From the NCBI GenBank assembly GCA_034766995.1, contig CM068315.1, positions 43,319,318 to 43,383,317 of the forward strand: a stretch of 64,000 bases of DNA, read 5' to 3'. Shown piece after piece: positions 49,281 through 60,478 of the stretch. How positions within the stretch are numbered: the stretch's first letter is position 1; each line of letters starts with the position of its first letter. A program made the position numbers and the translations under genes. The notes under the pieces are model-generated. The model did not search any database, had not been told where the DNA came from, and saw nothing but the letters and a program-made list of their open reading frames with translations. The DNA comes from Acanthacorydalis orientalis (lineage: Eukaryota > Arthropoda > Insecta > Megaloptera > Corydalidae).

Positions 49281-49722
49281 TATTATGAATTATTCTAATT
49301 TATTATTCCAATTTATGGAACTCCTATTAAGTTATATTTTAGAAAACAATGACTGGTAGAAGAGATATATGTTTTATAAAATTAAAATTTACAATATTTA
49401 AATATGAATATTGTAAGTTCCCTTAAGATATTGAAAGAAGTGTGGAATTAATTTATTTAAAACACTGAAATCAGTCATGATGTTTAATTTTTGTACTGGA
49501 GAAATCCATGCTACTATTTAAATTGTTTTGTATTGGTTGGTTTCTGGGGGTTTAGAGTGCTTGGACAGCTAAGGTCCTAAGCGCCTGTAAATTTTATTAC
49601 ATTAAATCTATTAAATACTCTAATAAATTATCAGATAAACGATTTAAAATTTTAAAAAGATATTAATTATTAATAAAAAAACAATATATTTATAATAATT
49701 TGAAAAATAAGTATATAATATC

Positions 49723-49725
<3 letters not shown>

Positions 49726-49762
<37 letters not shown>
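49726..49762. repeat. (TA)n array
   Basis: TA repeat of 37 bp. Confidence 0.95.
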
Positions 49763-49765
<3 letters not shown>

Positions 49766-49974
49766 GGGGTCCTATAAGTATCAATTATTTCAAACTGATA
49801 ACATTTATTCAAAAAAATTATATTCATTGAAGCTTAAAGTAAAAAAAATTATAACAAATTTTGACATTGTAATTTGCTATGTTAATTTTTATAAACTTTT
49901 TCATTAAAATTTTTATGAGTTATATTTTACGCCTATCATTTTTATGTATAATTTATTTTTGTAATTTGTTAGAG

Positions 49975-50066
49975 GAAGTGAGCGTTAGCGAACGGTGGTC
50001 AATTCTTCCTCCCTCCTTCGAGTTAGAAAGCGCAGCTAGTACGGTACGCAAGCCCCCTAGTATTTA
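49975..50066 (-). repeat. Dispersed GC-richer repeat (ACTAGGGGGCTTGC head)
   Basis: On the minus strand it reads ACTAGGGGGCTTGCGTACC ... GCTGCGCTTTC ... GTTCGCTAACGCTC, similar in plan to 30022-30065. Its short open frame on the plus strand is a by-product. Confidence 0.45.
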
Positions 50067-50556
50067 AAATATACATTTTTCTGAACAACCTAATCCAAAT
50101 TATATTAATTCTGTACCTAATATCACTTTGATTCTTCTTTGAACATTTGTTTTAAAATAAAAGTTTTTTTCAGTGTTTTAAATCAGTGTTTAATTCGTTC
50201 AATTTTGAATATAAATTTGTATACGTTTGTGAAAGTTGAAAAAGATTGATGTTATGTATGTATAAAAATTTTAATTATTTCTCTGTCACCTTTTTTCTCT
50301 CATTCTAATGAATAAATTATCAATTGTATACAATTTTATATTTTAATAGAAATATTATACATTTTCCGTACATGTATTTAAAATTTCAAGAATGGTTTCC
50401 TTTTTATGTGTAATTTTTACTAAATACAAAAAAGATATGATCTGTTGATAATAACATTTTTGTTGTTATATGTTAATGAAATATACATGTAAATTCAAAT
50501 ATTGTTTTGATGTAGCTAACATGTAGTCATACATATAAATGTACAAACATATACTG

Positions 50557-50558
<2 letters not shown>

Positions 50559-50600
<42 letters not shown>
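50559..50600. repeat. (TA)n array
   Basis: TA repeat of about 40 bp. Confidence 0.95.
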
Positions 50601-50744
50601 ACGGACGTGCCTTAGAATAAATAGGACTCTTGTTGGTGTTTTATGCTCACGTTGACTTATTACTCGCATGCACTCGGTGGTAAAAACATGTTAGCGTTCT
50701 CAACGTCCTATTACTAAAACTAAACAACATATTTATCTTTCTCA

Positions 50745-51200
50745 GCGATGATATATGAACAAGTCATTATTATTATTTTTTTTTTATCTCGACGAAAGAA
50801 CGATGATTTCGTTGAAATCGTAAATCGAGTTCGGACTGGCATCCGGAAGAATGACTTATTAGAACCTTTGACGATACCACGCACTCGCCATCAGACCGCG
50901 GCCTGAAAAATCTGACAATTTTTTTTCGCAACTTCGCCAGTAATGTTCAACATTTATCATATAAACGTGAAAAATAGCAAATTCCGAAGTCAATACATCG
51001 TATGAAAGGCGACGATGGCGAAGACATTCATTCACTCGCTCATTATATTTTTATTCACTCGTGCTCGCTGTCTTTCTCACATTCATTTCCTTTTTCATTC
51101 GGTCGCGTTACTTTTATATCGGCTCTCATTCATTTTTCGTGTCGTTTGATTTAACGGCTTGATATAAGCTCAAACACGACATCAACTGAAACGATATGAA
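50745..51200. other. Less AT-rich island
   Basis: Contains GCGGCCTG and repeated ATTCACTCG / CATTCATTT words around 51020-51140, a loose tetranucleotide-like (TTCA) enrichment. There is no supported exon or RNA gene. Confidence 0.3.
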
Positions 51201-51289
51201 GTTTGCGCTTTTATTTTTATATAATTTTTTTTCAGTCATCTACTAGTCTCACTAATAACTATAATAAACTTCATCATCTTTCTCACTTA

Positions 51290-51292
<3 letters not shown>

Positions 51293-51383
<91 letters not shown>

Positions 51384-51390
51384 CATATAT
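51293..51390. repeat. 98 bp (TA)n array
   Basis: TA repeat with one G and a terminal ATACATACATATATATG. Confidence 0.97.
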
Positions 51391-51625
51391 ATGTGTGTGT
51401 ATGAAAATATATTCAACTAGTCAGTGGCATATAAATGACATTAATTAAAAGTTTTCTACGCTAGTAATTGGTATTGATTAGTTTGGTTCAAAAGATCGAC
51501 TTAAAAGTAAGTTTTTTAGTACTTCATTAAAAAATTATTTATAAATATATATGAAAAGATCCTTAAATGAAAATGTTTATTCTGGATGAAAATAATTAAA
51601 ACTTAAAGTAAAATAATAATAAATA

Positions 51626-52479
51626 CGAGCGTCGTTTGATAAGTTTGGTAAATTTCTATGGTATGGCACCAACATTCTTTTTGTAATGTCATGGCTATCA
51701 AGTGTCATTTTTCAAGCTAGCATAGGCGAAATTTCATCCAGAAGCGACGCGTTGTTTACGTTCTACAGATGTTTGAAGCGAGAGTTGCAGCTGTTACCGC
51801 AAAAATGTAAAAAAAGATCAGGCTTTTTTGTGTCAATTTGTCGCCATGGGTGAAACTTGGATCTACCATTACACACCTGAGTCGAAGTAGTGGATAATGA
51901 CTACTGAAAGTGCGCTCAAGAAGATGAAGACCGTTTGGTTGGCTGAGAATGTGATGATCATTGTTTTTTTGGAATTTTCAAAGAATCATCCTGATCGACT
52001 TCTTAATGAATGAGAAAACGATAACAGGAGTCTATTATGTAACATTATTGGACCGTTTAAAAGAAGAGTTGAAACAAAAACGGACAAGATTGGCACTCAA
52101 AAAGTTCTCTTTCATCAGGACAACGCGCCGTTCCACAAATCGACCGTCACAATGGAAAAATTGCATGAATTAGATTTCGAGTTGCTTCCTCATCCAGTCT
52201 ATTCTCCGGACTTGACCCCATACGACTTCTTCTTTCTAAACTTGAAAATTTGGCTCAGTGAGAAGAAATTCTCATCAAATAAGGATTTCATCGCCACCGT
52301 CAATGCATATTTTGCAGATTTTAAGAAAATCTACTTTTCAAACAGGATGAAAAAAATGGAAACTCGATAGATCATGTGTGTAACCTTCAATAGACACTAT
52401 TTTGGGAAATAATTTCGATTTTTTCCCGAAAAACGGTGTTTAACATGCGTCTTTCACCATACTTATCAAATAAGTCTCG
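51626..52479 (+). mobile_element. Family B mariner derivative (catalytic half, HTH deleted)
   Basis: Ends CGAGCGTCGTTTGATAAG and ACTTATCAAATAAGTCTCG with TA on both sides (51624-51625, 52480-52481), 854 bp. The leader passes directly into the catalytic region: M-G-E-T-W-IYHYTPE at about 51850 (the first catalytic Asp is Gly here), FHQDNAPFHKS at about 52110 (second Asp kept), then LHELDFELLPHPVYSPDLTPYDFFF in the 52152-52370 frame (third Asp kept, DD34D spacing). Frames are shifted between blocks. The N-terminal DNA-binding domain is absent, as in the nested copy at 7067-7903. Confidence 0.9.
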
Positions 52480-52999
52480 TAGCCTTAACTATATAAAAAT
52501 ATTAGATATGTCAGTCGAACTGTATTTTTTTCAGTATTGTTGATTAAAAAGAATTTGGCGTGCATTTGAATAAGAAAATCATTTCTCAAAAATTATCTGA
52601 TGCAGACTAGTTTTTTACAGGTATAAAAAAGATATTGTATAAAAGATTGAGTTACTAGAAAAGAATATAAAGGAGGATATCTGTTTTATTCAAAAACTCG
52701 TTAATTTTTTACCTACAATTTATAAAATATGTAAGTTACAAAAAAGTAAATTATAAAGATATTTTTTTCATGAAAGATTCCAATGTATGGAACTAGTATT
52801 AATATGTTTTTTATTGAAAACCATATTTGATAAAAAATGTTTATAGAATACAAGGTTGGATTCAGATTCAAAGATCATACTAATCATTTTTTTTTATTCA
52901 AGTATATTATTGTCTTTTAGTCGGTATACTTTACAGATATTTTTAATCAAAAAACATTTTTTCTCAATTAATTTTTTTATCATTCCACAATTTATAAAA

Positions 53000-53095
53000 A
53001 AATGTGACCAAAAATGTTAATAATTGATTATTGCTCTTTTTTGATTAATGTTTGTGAAAATTTCATCTTCAAACAGATAATGTGTAAAAAATATT
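53000..53095 (+). repeat. AT foldback family, forward unit
   Basis: TGTGACCAAAAATGTTAATA, TTGATTATTGCTC, TTTCATCTTCAAACAGAT. Confidence 0.6.
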
Positions 53096-53394
53096 GATAA
53101 ATTCTCAATCACGAAATTATTAAAAATCGCTTTCTATTAATTTCACTAAAGTATAGAAGGAAGATTGTATATATCTTCTGTAACAAATTGTTGTACATTT
53201 TTAATCATAATGTTTTACTGTTAGTGTATCGAAGGAAAATTAATTTGTGAAAATGAATTAAACTACACTTTCAGAACTGTAGTATGAAAATAATTATTCA
53301 TAATTGTAATATTTAAATTTTATTTTATGAGTTCTCTAATAAATATTTTTACTATACGAAAGTAAAATTTAGTTTATACACTGCAGGTAATTAA

Positions 53395-53935
53395 AAGCAA
53401 ATCTTACTCGTATAGATATTTCGTTTTATATTAAATAATATGAGCTCTAACATTATAAATGTTCATTGCTTTGCTATGTAAAATAATATGTTGTGGTTTA
53501 TCGTGTTATCGTTTATTTTGTCTTATATGAAGCAGATCTCATAGAGAATTTAACAGATAAATTGTACATCAGTTTCTTTAAACTTATATTTAATGTCACA
53601 ATTTATTTTTTAATTTTTGAATAAAAATTATGTGAAATAATCATTTAACTCAATTTTTTTTAAAAAATATTTTATATATTTTTTATTAAAGTAGATTGAA
53701 ATTTTTTGCTGTTTTCTTTATTGGTTTTTATATTAAATAATAATATTATTTTACACATATAATTAACAAAAGAAGATTATGTTAAATTCTCTTGAGATCT
53801 GCTTCATATAAAACAAAATAAACAGTAACTCGAAAAATCACAACATATTATTTGTCATAGAAAAGTAGTAAATATTTATAATTTTAGAGCTCATTTTGTT
53901 TATAATATAGAACAAAACATCTCATCGACAGAACA
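53395..53935. repeat. Long foldback element, ~540 bp
   Basis: Left arm (about 53405-53556) and right arm (about 53783-53930) are inverse copies: ATGAGCTCTAACATTATAAA / AATAATATGTTGTGGTTT / ATATGAAGCAGATCTCA on the left match the reverse complement on the right with few changes. The central 225 bp is AT-rich and unrelated to the arms. There is no coding sequence. Confidence 0.88.
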
Positions 53936-54086
53936 TAACATTAAATAATTAAGAAAAGAAGTGCGTATCAAATAATTACAGACTATTTATTTGACAAATA
54001 ATTGATTTAATTAAGCGTTAAGATACAGAACATATTAAATGTACCAAACCGATAAAACTTTTAATCTAACATCGTATAAAACTTAA

Positions 54087-54089
<3 letters not shown>

Positions 54090-54129
<40 letters not shown>

Positions 54130-54149
54130 ATATATATATATATATATAG
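54090..54149. repeat. (TA)n array, two blocks
   Basis: TA blocks separated by GTTAA. Confidence 0.95.
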
Positions 54150-54378
54150 TTGTTCAAAGTGAACGATAATTGAAATCAGAACGAAAATAGAAAAGCTTGC
54201 AATCGGCGAAAAAGTTTCAAGAGAAATACTGAAATTTATAGCTAAAACTTGTTTGGTCAAACCAATCAAACCAGTTGTTGGGTCAAAATAAATGTTTTTA
54301 CTTCTTATGCACATTGAGAATAAAATTATTCGATTATGTGTAGTTCAAGAGAATATCTCTGTCTTTCTGTCTCATTTT

Positions 54379-54399
54379 TCTCTCTCTCTCATTATATAC

Positions 54400-54454
<55 letters not shown>

Positions 54455-54461
54455 CACACAC
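54379..54461. repeat. (CT)n, (TA)n, (CA)n, (TA)n compound
   Basis: Alternating microsatellite blocks including ACACACACACATAC. Confidence 0.95.
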
Positions 54462-54616
54462 AAATACATTTTTTTATACCTTATCGCTCTGAAGATGATA
54501 GAATCCAAATAAAAAACTGTTTGTAATTTTTGGAAAAGTGAAAAATTCATTTTTGCAATTAAGAATCTTATTTGATTTATACTTTGTGTATCCATATATT
54601 GGTTTGAAGATTTAAT

Positions 54617-54664
54617 GTATATATGTATATACGAGTATGTATATATATATATATATATATATAT
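54617..54664. repeat. (TA)n array
   Basis: TA repeat with G breaks. Confidence 0.93.
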
Positions 54665-55309
54665 AAATTATTTTTTAAAGAAATGTCCTTATTAATTATA
54701 AAAAAATAATGACTATAATACACATTTTTACTTTTATGTATAATGAAAAAGTGTTAGTAAAATTGATTAATTATTCAAAATATATTTTAATTAATTTAAA
54801 TATAATTAAACAGTACTTGGAGAACTGAATAATTACATAAAATAAATTATAGTATTTGATATAGATTTTTTTTGTCAAATATTTATTATGATAAAATATA
54901 TACTTTATTTATACTAATGAATTAATATTATAACATATTCTGGAATCAATAATTAAAATTTATTATCTATTTTCATTTTTTGATATGAAATTCTATAGAC
55001 ATATTCTTCTTTAAGAATCAGGTAGTCAAAATATTTTAAATAAAATGATCAATTTTGATATAATTTTCTTCTCTGACAAAAGAATATGCTTTGTAGTGTA
55101 TGAAATATTATTTAATTCAGTTTTATTAGTGAATTTAGAGAATTTAAATTCAAAATTATTTATATTTTATATAATATAATAATAATTTATCTATAATTTG
55201 TATTGTTATTTCTTTAACAAATTAATTATTAATGAAATTGAGTATTTAAAAATTAAAACTCTTCTGACGTAGTTTTTGTCACTGTGTGATAATTCACTTT
55301 TATTAGAAA

Positions 55310-55580
55310 TAATTTTCAATGATCAAAAATGTTTAGTAATCCATTATTGATCATTTTTTATTGTTATTTATACATGTTTTAATGATTATATCATCAACTT
55401 CAAAGCGTTAAGGTATAGAAATGTGTTTTTTTGAATTAGATTTTTTCGAAAACTTTTTTTTTTGTATTTTACCACCTTGAAGATCATGGAATGAAAATCT
55501 AAATGCATATAAGAAAAAATCATAAGTGATCTATAATCAGTTATTGAAAATTTTCGTTTAGGAACTAACTTGTGGTTTTT
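55310..55580. repeat. AT foldback element, both arms
   Basis: Forward arm GATCAAAAATGTTTAGTAAT ... ACTTCAAAGCGTTAAGGTAT; reverse arm GTATTTTACCACCTTGAAGA ... ATAATCAGTTATTGAAAATT ... TTGTGGTTTTTGG. Confidence 0.75.
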
Positions 55581-55754
55581 GGAGCAGTAGAAAATTTATT
55601 GTAAAATTATTTTTTACACTTCACTCATATTTGTTTTATTTAACTTTTACGGGATGTTTTTAAATTATAATATGTTAATGTATAATTTTTATATGTCAGT
55701 CCTGTTGATTAGTTTTTCTCATCATTTGAATTAAAGTGTGATGTTTAACATTAT

Positions 55755-56440
55755 TAAGATGAAAAATAACTCCCTTCCGATTGGGAAAATCCGGTCGCTT
55801 TTTATTTATTTATGCCTTCAGATTGTACAATTGTTGACAATACTTATCAATATTTATCCTTCCGTCAATGAAGAGCAGCTCATAAAGGGTCACACCTTTG
55901 TAATTTTACTATACAGACAGCATAACATTCCGAGAATGCAAACCGGCCTTTCGTATAGACTTACCGCGTTGATTATTCTACCTCCACGTCCGTTTCCGTT
56001 CCATATTACCGTACTTGACCCATTTTTTGTTTTCAATCACTAATCGATTCAGAAACGGATCGGTTTTTAGTCGGCGAAGCAAGGAATTGGTCATAAAGGC
56101 TCGGTGCATTTTGTTTTCTTCGATCAGATCATGTGGGATTCAAACAGCGAGCTTTAAAATTGTATCTAAGATTATTTTAATGCTGATATACGGTCGGTCT
56201 ATCAAATTTTATTTTCTTAATAACATCTTGTACTAAAATTCATGGAATAGTATCCACTAAATTGCGTACAATGTCGTTAACAACGCCAGAAGTTAGACCA
56301 GAGCGCAGCTGGTCTTCGAAATTAAAATCATCCCGTTTAAATTTTACGAATCGACACACTGCTCTCTCAAAATATTCTCTCACGGTATTCGAAATGCCTG
56401 TTCTCCTCTGAAATTAGTACGTCATAATTACACACAAGTG
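55755..56440 (-). mobile_element. Irritans-like mariner transposase fragment, decayed
   Basis: On the minus strand, from 56440 down: REYFERAVCRFVKFKRDDFNFED (the FR-G-FDLED linker of the DNA-binding region), VVNDIVRNLVD, QDVIKKIKF; a badly frameshifted centre; then ECYAVCIVKL and DKYCQQLYNLKA-INKKRPDFPNRKGVIFH, which ends just before the second catalytic Asp. The order matches Hsmar2/irritans-type mariners. The 101-codon plus-strand frame here is antisense to it. No TIR was found. Confidence 0.75.
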
Positions 56441-56544
56441 GAGTTTGTTAATATTCCTTTTCAATTTTACTTCAAAACAACAAAATTAATCCAAATCAAA
56501 CTAATTCCTGCTTAAAACGATAGCTGAGCGTGTCATATTTCCAA

Positions 56545-56546
<2 letters not shown>

Positions 56547-56618
<72 letters not shown>
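56547..56618. repeat. 72 bp (TA)n array
   Basis: Perfect TA repeat. Confidence 0.98.
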
Positions 56619-56621
<3 letters not shown>

Positions 56622-56774
56622 AATATTTGTTAGTGTTTCCGTATAAAACTGTACTAATACGACATCTGTTTAAAATCCATGAAAAATGTTACATTCACTA
56701 AATATTTCGTATTTAAATATCTTTTAAAAGTAAATATCTGTATGTAGAGAAACCATTATAAAATTTTATTAAAT

Positions 56775-56830
56775 TTAAAAAATATACATCTTATAAAATA
56801 TACATTTTATAAAATATACATTTTATAAAA
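56775..56830. repeat. Tandem ~19 bp repeat
   Basis: About three copies of AAAATATACATTTTATA. Confidence 0.9.
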
Positions 56831-57456
56831 AAAAATTTCCATCAGTATCATTACTAAACCAATTCTTTTGATAAACATTTTTGGTAAAAAAATCCTTTGA
56901 AAAAAAAACATTCCATTAATTCTAAACCTTTTAAATAATTTATAATAAAATAAAAACTAAAACCGTTTCTTATTTCTTTCGACCCGTACATAATTCACAT
57001 ATTTCATGTAAGACTTACAGATACGAGGCTATATGTTAAAAATAAATAATAAGTTAAAGTATAATATTATAAGCACATTTATATTCATAAATCATTTTCT
57101 TTACAACATGATATAATACTAATGCTTTTCAAGACGTAAATGCCAACGTGGTAATAGTACATTAAACCCACTTGTCTAGTAGCAATATGAATGTAAATTT
57201 ATATAATTTTAGTGGAACAGTAGCTTTAATTGACTATTATCACGTCGGTTTATATTGTATTAAATAAGTGCGTTTTTCATAATAACATTTCATTTCGTGA
57301 ATTACATGTATGCAATACTTATATACGTTTTTAATTTACGACTGTTAATTTATATATTTTAGAAAATAATAATTGTTCAGATAAAAGTTAATTTCAATTT
57401 GTTCGGCTATTAATTTGTCGTTATCGTTACTTTTAAGTTATGTGTTTATACAGTAA

Positions 57457-57460
<4 letters not shown>

Positions 57461-57522
<62 letters not shown>
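57461..57522. repeat. (TA)n array
   Basis: Perfect TA repeat of 62 bp. Confidence 0.97.
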
Positions 57523-57523
<1 letters not shown>

Positions 57524-57879
57524 CTAATTCATAATGAATGAATGAATTTTAAACTAAAGTGACTTTTTTAATTAATTAGAATTTTGTATTTAATCAACCG
57601 TTTTTAATATAGATACATTATTATATTTTTCTATTTTATTGTTTATCTTCATAAAACAATCTTTTCGCGTACAACAAAATATTTTTTGATTAAAAATATT
57701 CAATAAACTTGTATATATCCTGTCAAAATTGATGGAAAAAAGAATAAAACAGAATGAAAAAACTGTTTATTGGTTTTTACAACATAATTTATTTAGACAT
57801 ACCTAAGAACGAAACTTAATGAATTAAATTTGAAACATATCCATTGTGAAAATTTCCTTATACATCACATTCACTGGAT

Positions 57880-57940
57880 GGCGACAGACGACCATGTTGC
57901 GGACAAAGTGACGAGAAATGTGGATTTTTATTATTAAGAA
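57880..57940 (-). repeat. Inverse copy of the ATTTCTCGTCAC repeat
   Basis: GCGGACAAAGTGACGAGAAAT then TGGATTTTTATTATT is the reverse complement of 31745-31785 with few changes. Confidence 0.7.
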
Positions 57941-58165
57941 TGATTATTTATCATTCTTGATTTTTTTAAGCGCATTCAGATGTCGACTATATCATCATTA
58001 AAGCATCAAAGTACAGAAAATTCCTCTTTTACACCTGGATTTTTCTGTAGCTTGATGATCTAAAAATAATAGCATTTTCATCAAAATGCAATAAGTAACA
58101 ATTAAAAATGATTAATCGTTTATTGGATATTTTTGGCAAGAAAAAAATTGTGGTTTGTGAGGTGA
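57930..58165. repeat. AT foldback element, both arms
   Basis: Forward tip CATCAAAGTACAGAAAATTC and reverse tip GGATTTTTCTGTAGCTTGAT are clean inverse copies about 10 bp apart. The reverse arm continues to AAAAATGATTAATCGTTTAT and TTGTGGTTTGTGAGG. Confidence 0.8.
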
Positions 58166-58599
58166 AAAAATAATTCATTTGTAGAAGTGAGTTTACTCAC
58201 AATTCCAGATAACAATTGTAACTCATTTTGTAATTAAGAATATGTTCTTAACAGGATTTATACAACCAGCAGCTGATCAGGTTCTAAATCTCAAATATAT
58301 TTTAAGACTGAGTTCAGTTATGTTAGTTGATATTGATATGTCACAGACAAATTCTGCGTATGCATCATTTCTAGAAATATGCACTTCTTATTGGTATATT
58401 ATTCTGTAGCAAGTTGTACCAAGTTGTTAAAAGTGAGAAAAATCATCAATATAATTGAGACTAACTGATAAGATTTCAAAGTGACACGCAACTCTGTCTG
58501 TCGAGTAAAAACTCTTGGCCTAGCGTTTTTCAAAAACATCTGGATGAATTTTATTTTCTTTTTAAATATACGAAATTCATTTCTTTATATTTAAACAGA

Positions 58600-59080
58600 A
58601 AAAAATTTTGAATTTATCAAAATTATAGAAAAGGAAAACGTTTTTGTCCTTTTTCTTCTAAAATTGAAAAAAGTGTCTGAATAATTGTGGACACTTCCTT
58701 ACTAAACACAACTTAAAAGAATATTTAAAAAATAGTTATCCTAAGACAATCTTCTGATTGCGGATAATCAAGTTTTAAATTGCACGTTAGCAGCCAAAAA
58801 TCTAACAAAAGTTTATAGTCTTTTGTAGATACGTTTTTGATGAACATAAATTTAAAAAAAATATTTAAAAAATATCCAGTCGTTCAAAACTTATCCTGAC
58901 CCAATCTTCTAAATGTCGATACACAAGTCTTAAACTGGCCCTGAGTCGCCAAAAATCAAATAAAAGTTTTAACTCTTTTGTAGACACGTCTTTGGTGATC
59001 ACATTTTAAAAAAAAATGTAAAAAATATCCAGTGGTTCAAAAGTTATCTGCGTTTGATCATCAACATGCAGATACACAAT
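58600..59080 (+). repeat. Dispersed element with internal ~155 bp tandem units
   Basis: AATATTTAAAAAATA(TCCAGTcGTTCAAAA)cTTATC is seen at about 58728, 58860 and 59016, giving a little over two tandem units; AAAATC-AA-AAAAGTTT and TTTTGTAGA-ACGT recur in phase. The left part (58600-58740: CTTTTTCTTCTAAAATTGAA, CACTTCCTTACTAAACACAA) is found inverted at 60796-60935. Confidence 0.8.
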
Positions 59081-59344
59081 ATCCTCTTAAATCAAATAAT
59101 ATTTAAAAATAATACTGTAAGTATAGTATATATGCTTATATTGGCGAACTACAAGCGATAGTTATTAAAAAATTCCTCTCAAGTTATAAATAATTCCTTT
59201 TTCACAATATTAATCCATATTTCACAAAACAGTTTTTCATTCATCCGAAAAACTACAAATACTGACCAATAAAAAATGTCAATTTTGACAGTAGAATATT
59301 GTATATTGCTGTTTATATGTATTTCGATTCTCATCCTCCTTAGA

Positions 59345-59440
59345 ATGTTCAAGTACAGAAAAATGATCAATAATCATTTGTTAAAGATTTTTGTGTATAG
59401 TGATGTGTATTTTGATGATGATTCCTTCATCCTCAAAGCA
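59345..59440 (+). repeat. AT foldback family, partial
   Basis: TTCAAGTACAGAAAAATGAT, AATAATCATTTGTTAAAGAT, then CTTCATCCTCAAAGCACAG. Confidence 0.5.
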
Positions 59441-59444
59441 CAGT

Positions 59445-59446
<2 letters not shown>

Positions 59447-59500
<54 letters not shown>
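59447..59500. repeat. (TA)n array
   Basis: Perfect TA repeat. Confidence 0.97.
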
Positions 59501-59503
<3 letters not shown>

Positions 59504-59680
59504 CTATTACGAAAAATAATTAACATGTTTTCGTTTTGTAGGCTGAGAAAATAACCGATTCATTGAAAAAGCAGGATGTAGATTTAATAGTTTTCTCAAA
59601 AAAAGTTGAAATCAGTTTTAAGCTGTTATTAATAAATATATTTGACCAGATATGATTTCATTTTAAATCAAATCTAGCCG

Positions 59681-59682
<2 letters not shown>

Positions 59683-59728
<46 letters not shown>
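59683..59728. repeat. (TA)n array
   Basis: Perfect TA repeat of 46 bp. Confidence 0.96.
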
Positions 59729-59732
<4 letters not shown>

Positions 59733-59749
59733 AACGTGTAATTATTAAT

Positions 59750-60190
59750 TTTTCCATTTCGTCCGAATCTACATGTACCATTTAGCATCGGACTACGTCC
59801 GTTTCAACAGTACAATTTTAATAAAGTTATCGTTGTACTGGCGTACGTAATTGCATATTCAATTCGCCGGTTCCATCTTGCTCGGGAAGCGATGCTAGAC
59901 GCAAAAACGCAAAATAGATATTCAAGTTTCAAGTGACGTCGCCACGACCCATTCCACTCTCTCTATGCATACATATGTGTGCGCGTGTGTTTGTGGGTGT
60001 TGAATCGGGCGTAGGTTTCGGTGCGTTCAAATTGGTCGACGTGCGGATTCGATGTGGAACGAGACTACAGGGTAGTTTACGTGCGTGTGGACGTCGCTTC
60101 TTCCGACGGCTCCGGCGCAGAACCCTTACGGCGCCAAGTATTGTTATTCGTAAAACGCACTGTCCCCAACGTTAAGCACCCTACACTCAT
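59750..60190. other. CpG-rich island, possible unannotated exon or promoter
   Basis: The most GC- and CpG-rich stretch in the window (for example GACGTCGCTTCTTCCGACGG, CTTACGGCGCC). Two overlapping plus-strand frames are open across it, one giving RDYRVVYVRVDVASSDGSGAE, but neither has a domain I recognise, and neither fits the Beat splice phase. It could be a first exon or promoter of another gene on either strand, or an intronic regulatory element. Confidence 0.4.
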
Positions 60191-60232
60191 ACAGAGCGAT
60201 GTTTACACATACAAATATATCTATACGTACGT

Positions 60233-60234
60233 AT

Positions 60235-60290
<56 letters not shown>
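60233..60290. repeat. (CA)n (TA)n array
   Basis: CA block then TA block; a mirror partner lies at 60426-60478. Confidence 0.96.
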
Positions 60291-60293
<3 letters not shown>

Positions 60294-60421
60294 CACTTAT
60301 ATACAATACACATTTTGTATAGTGTTGGGTATGCGATTCAGAAGACATCAAATCAGAGTATGCTTGTTCACAAGTACAAGTATGTACTTGTACGGAATGA
60401 AGGAACATTAATAAAATTGAA

Positions 60422-60425
<4 letters not shown>

Positions 60426-60478
<53 letters not shown>
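60426..60478. repeat. (TA)n (TG)n array
   Basis: TA block then TG block, the reverse complement order of 60233-60290. Confidence 0.96.

Noticed and set aside
55738..56043. 101-codon plus-strand frame
   Set aside because: It is antisense to a decayed mariner transposase that reads better on the minus strand.
59933..60175. Terminal Beat exon
   Set aside because: No acceptor with the required phase (two bases completing the codon) leads into an open frame with a hydrophobic tail; CTACAG at 60070 gives an immediate stop.
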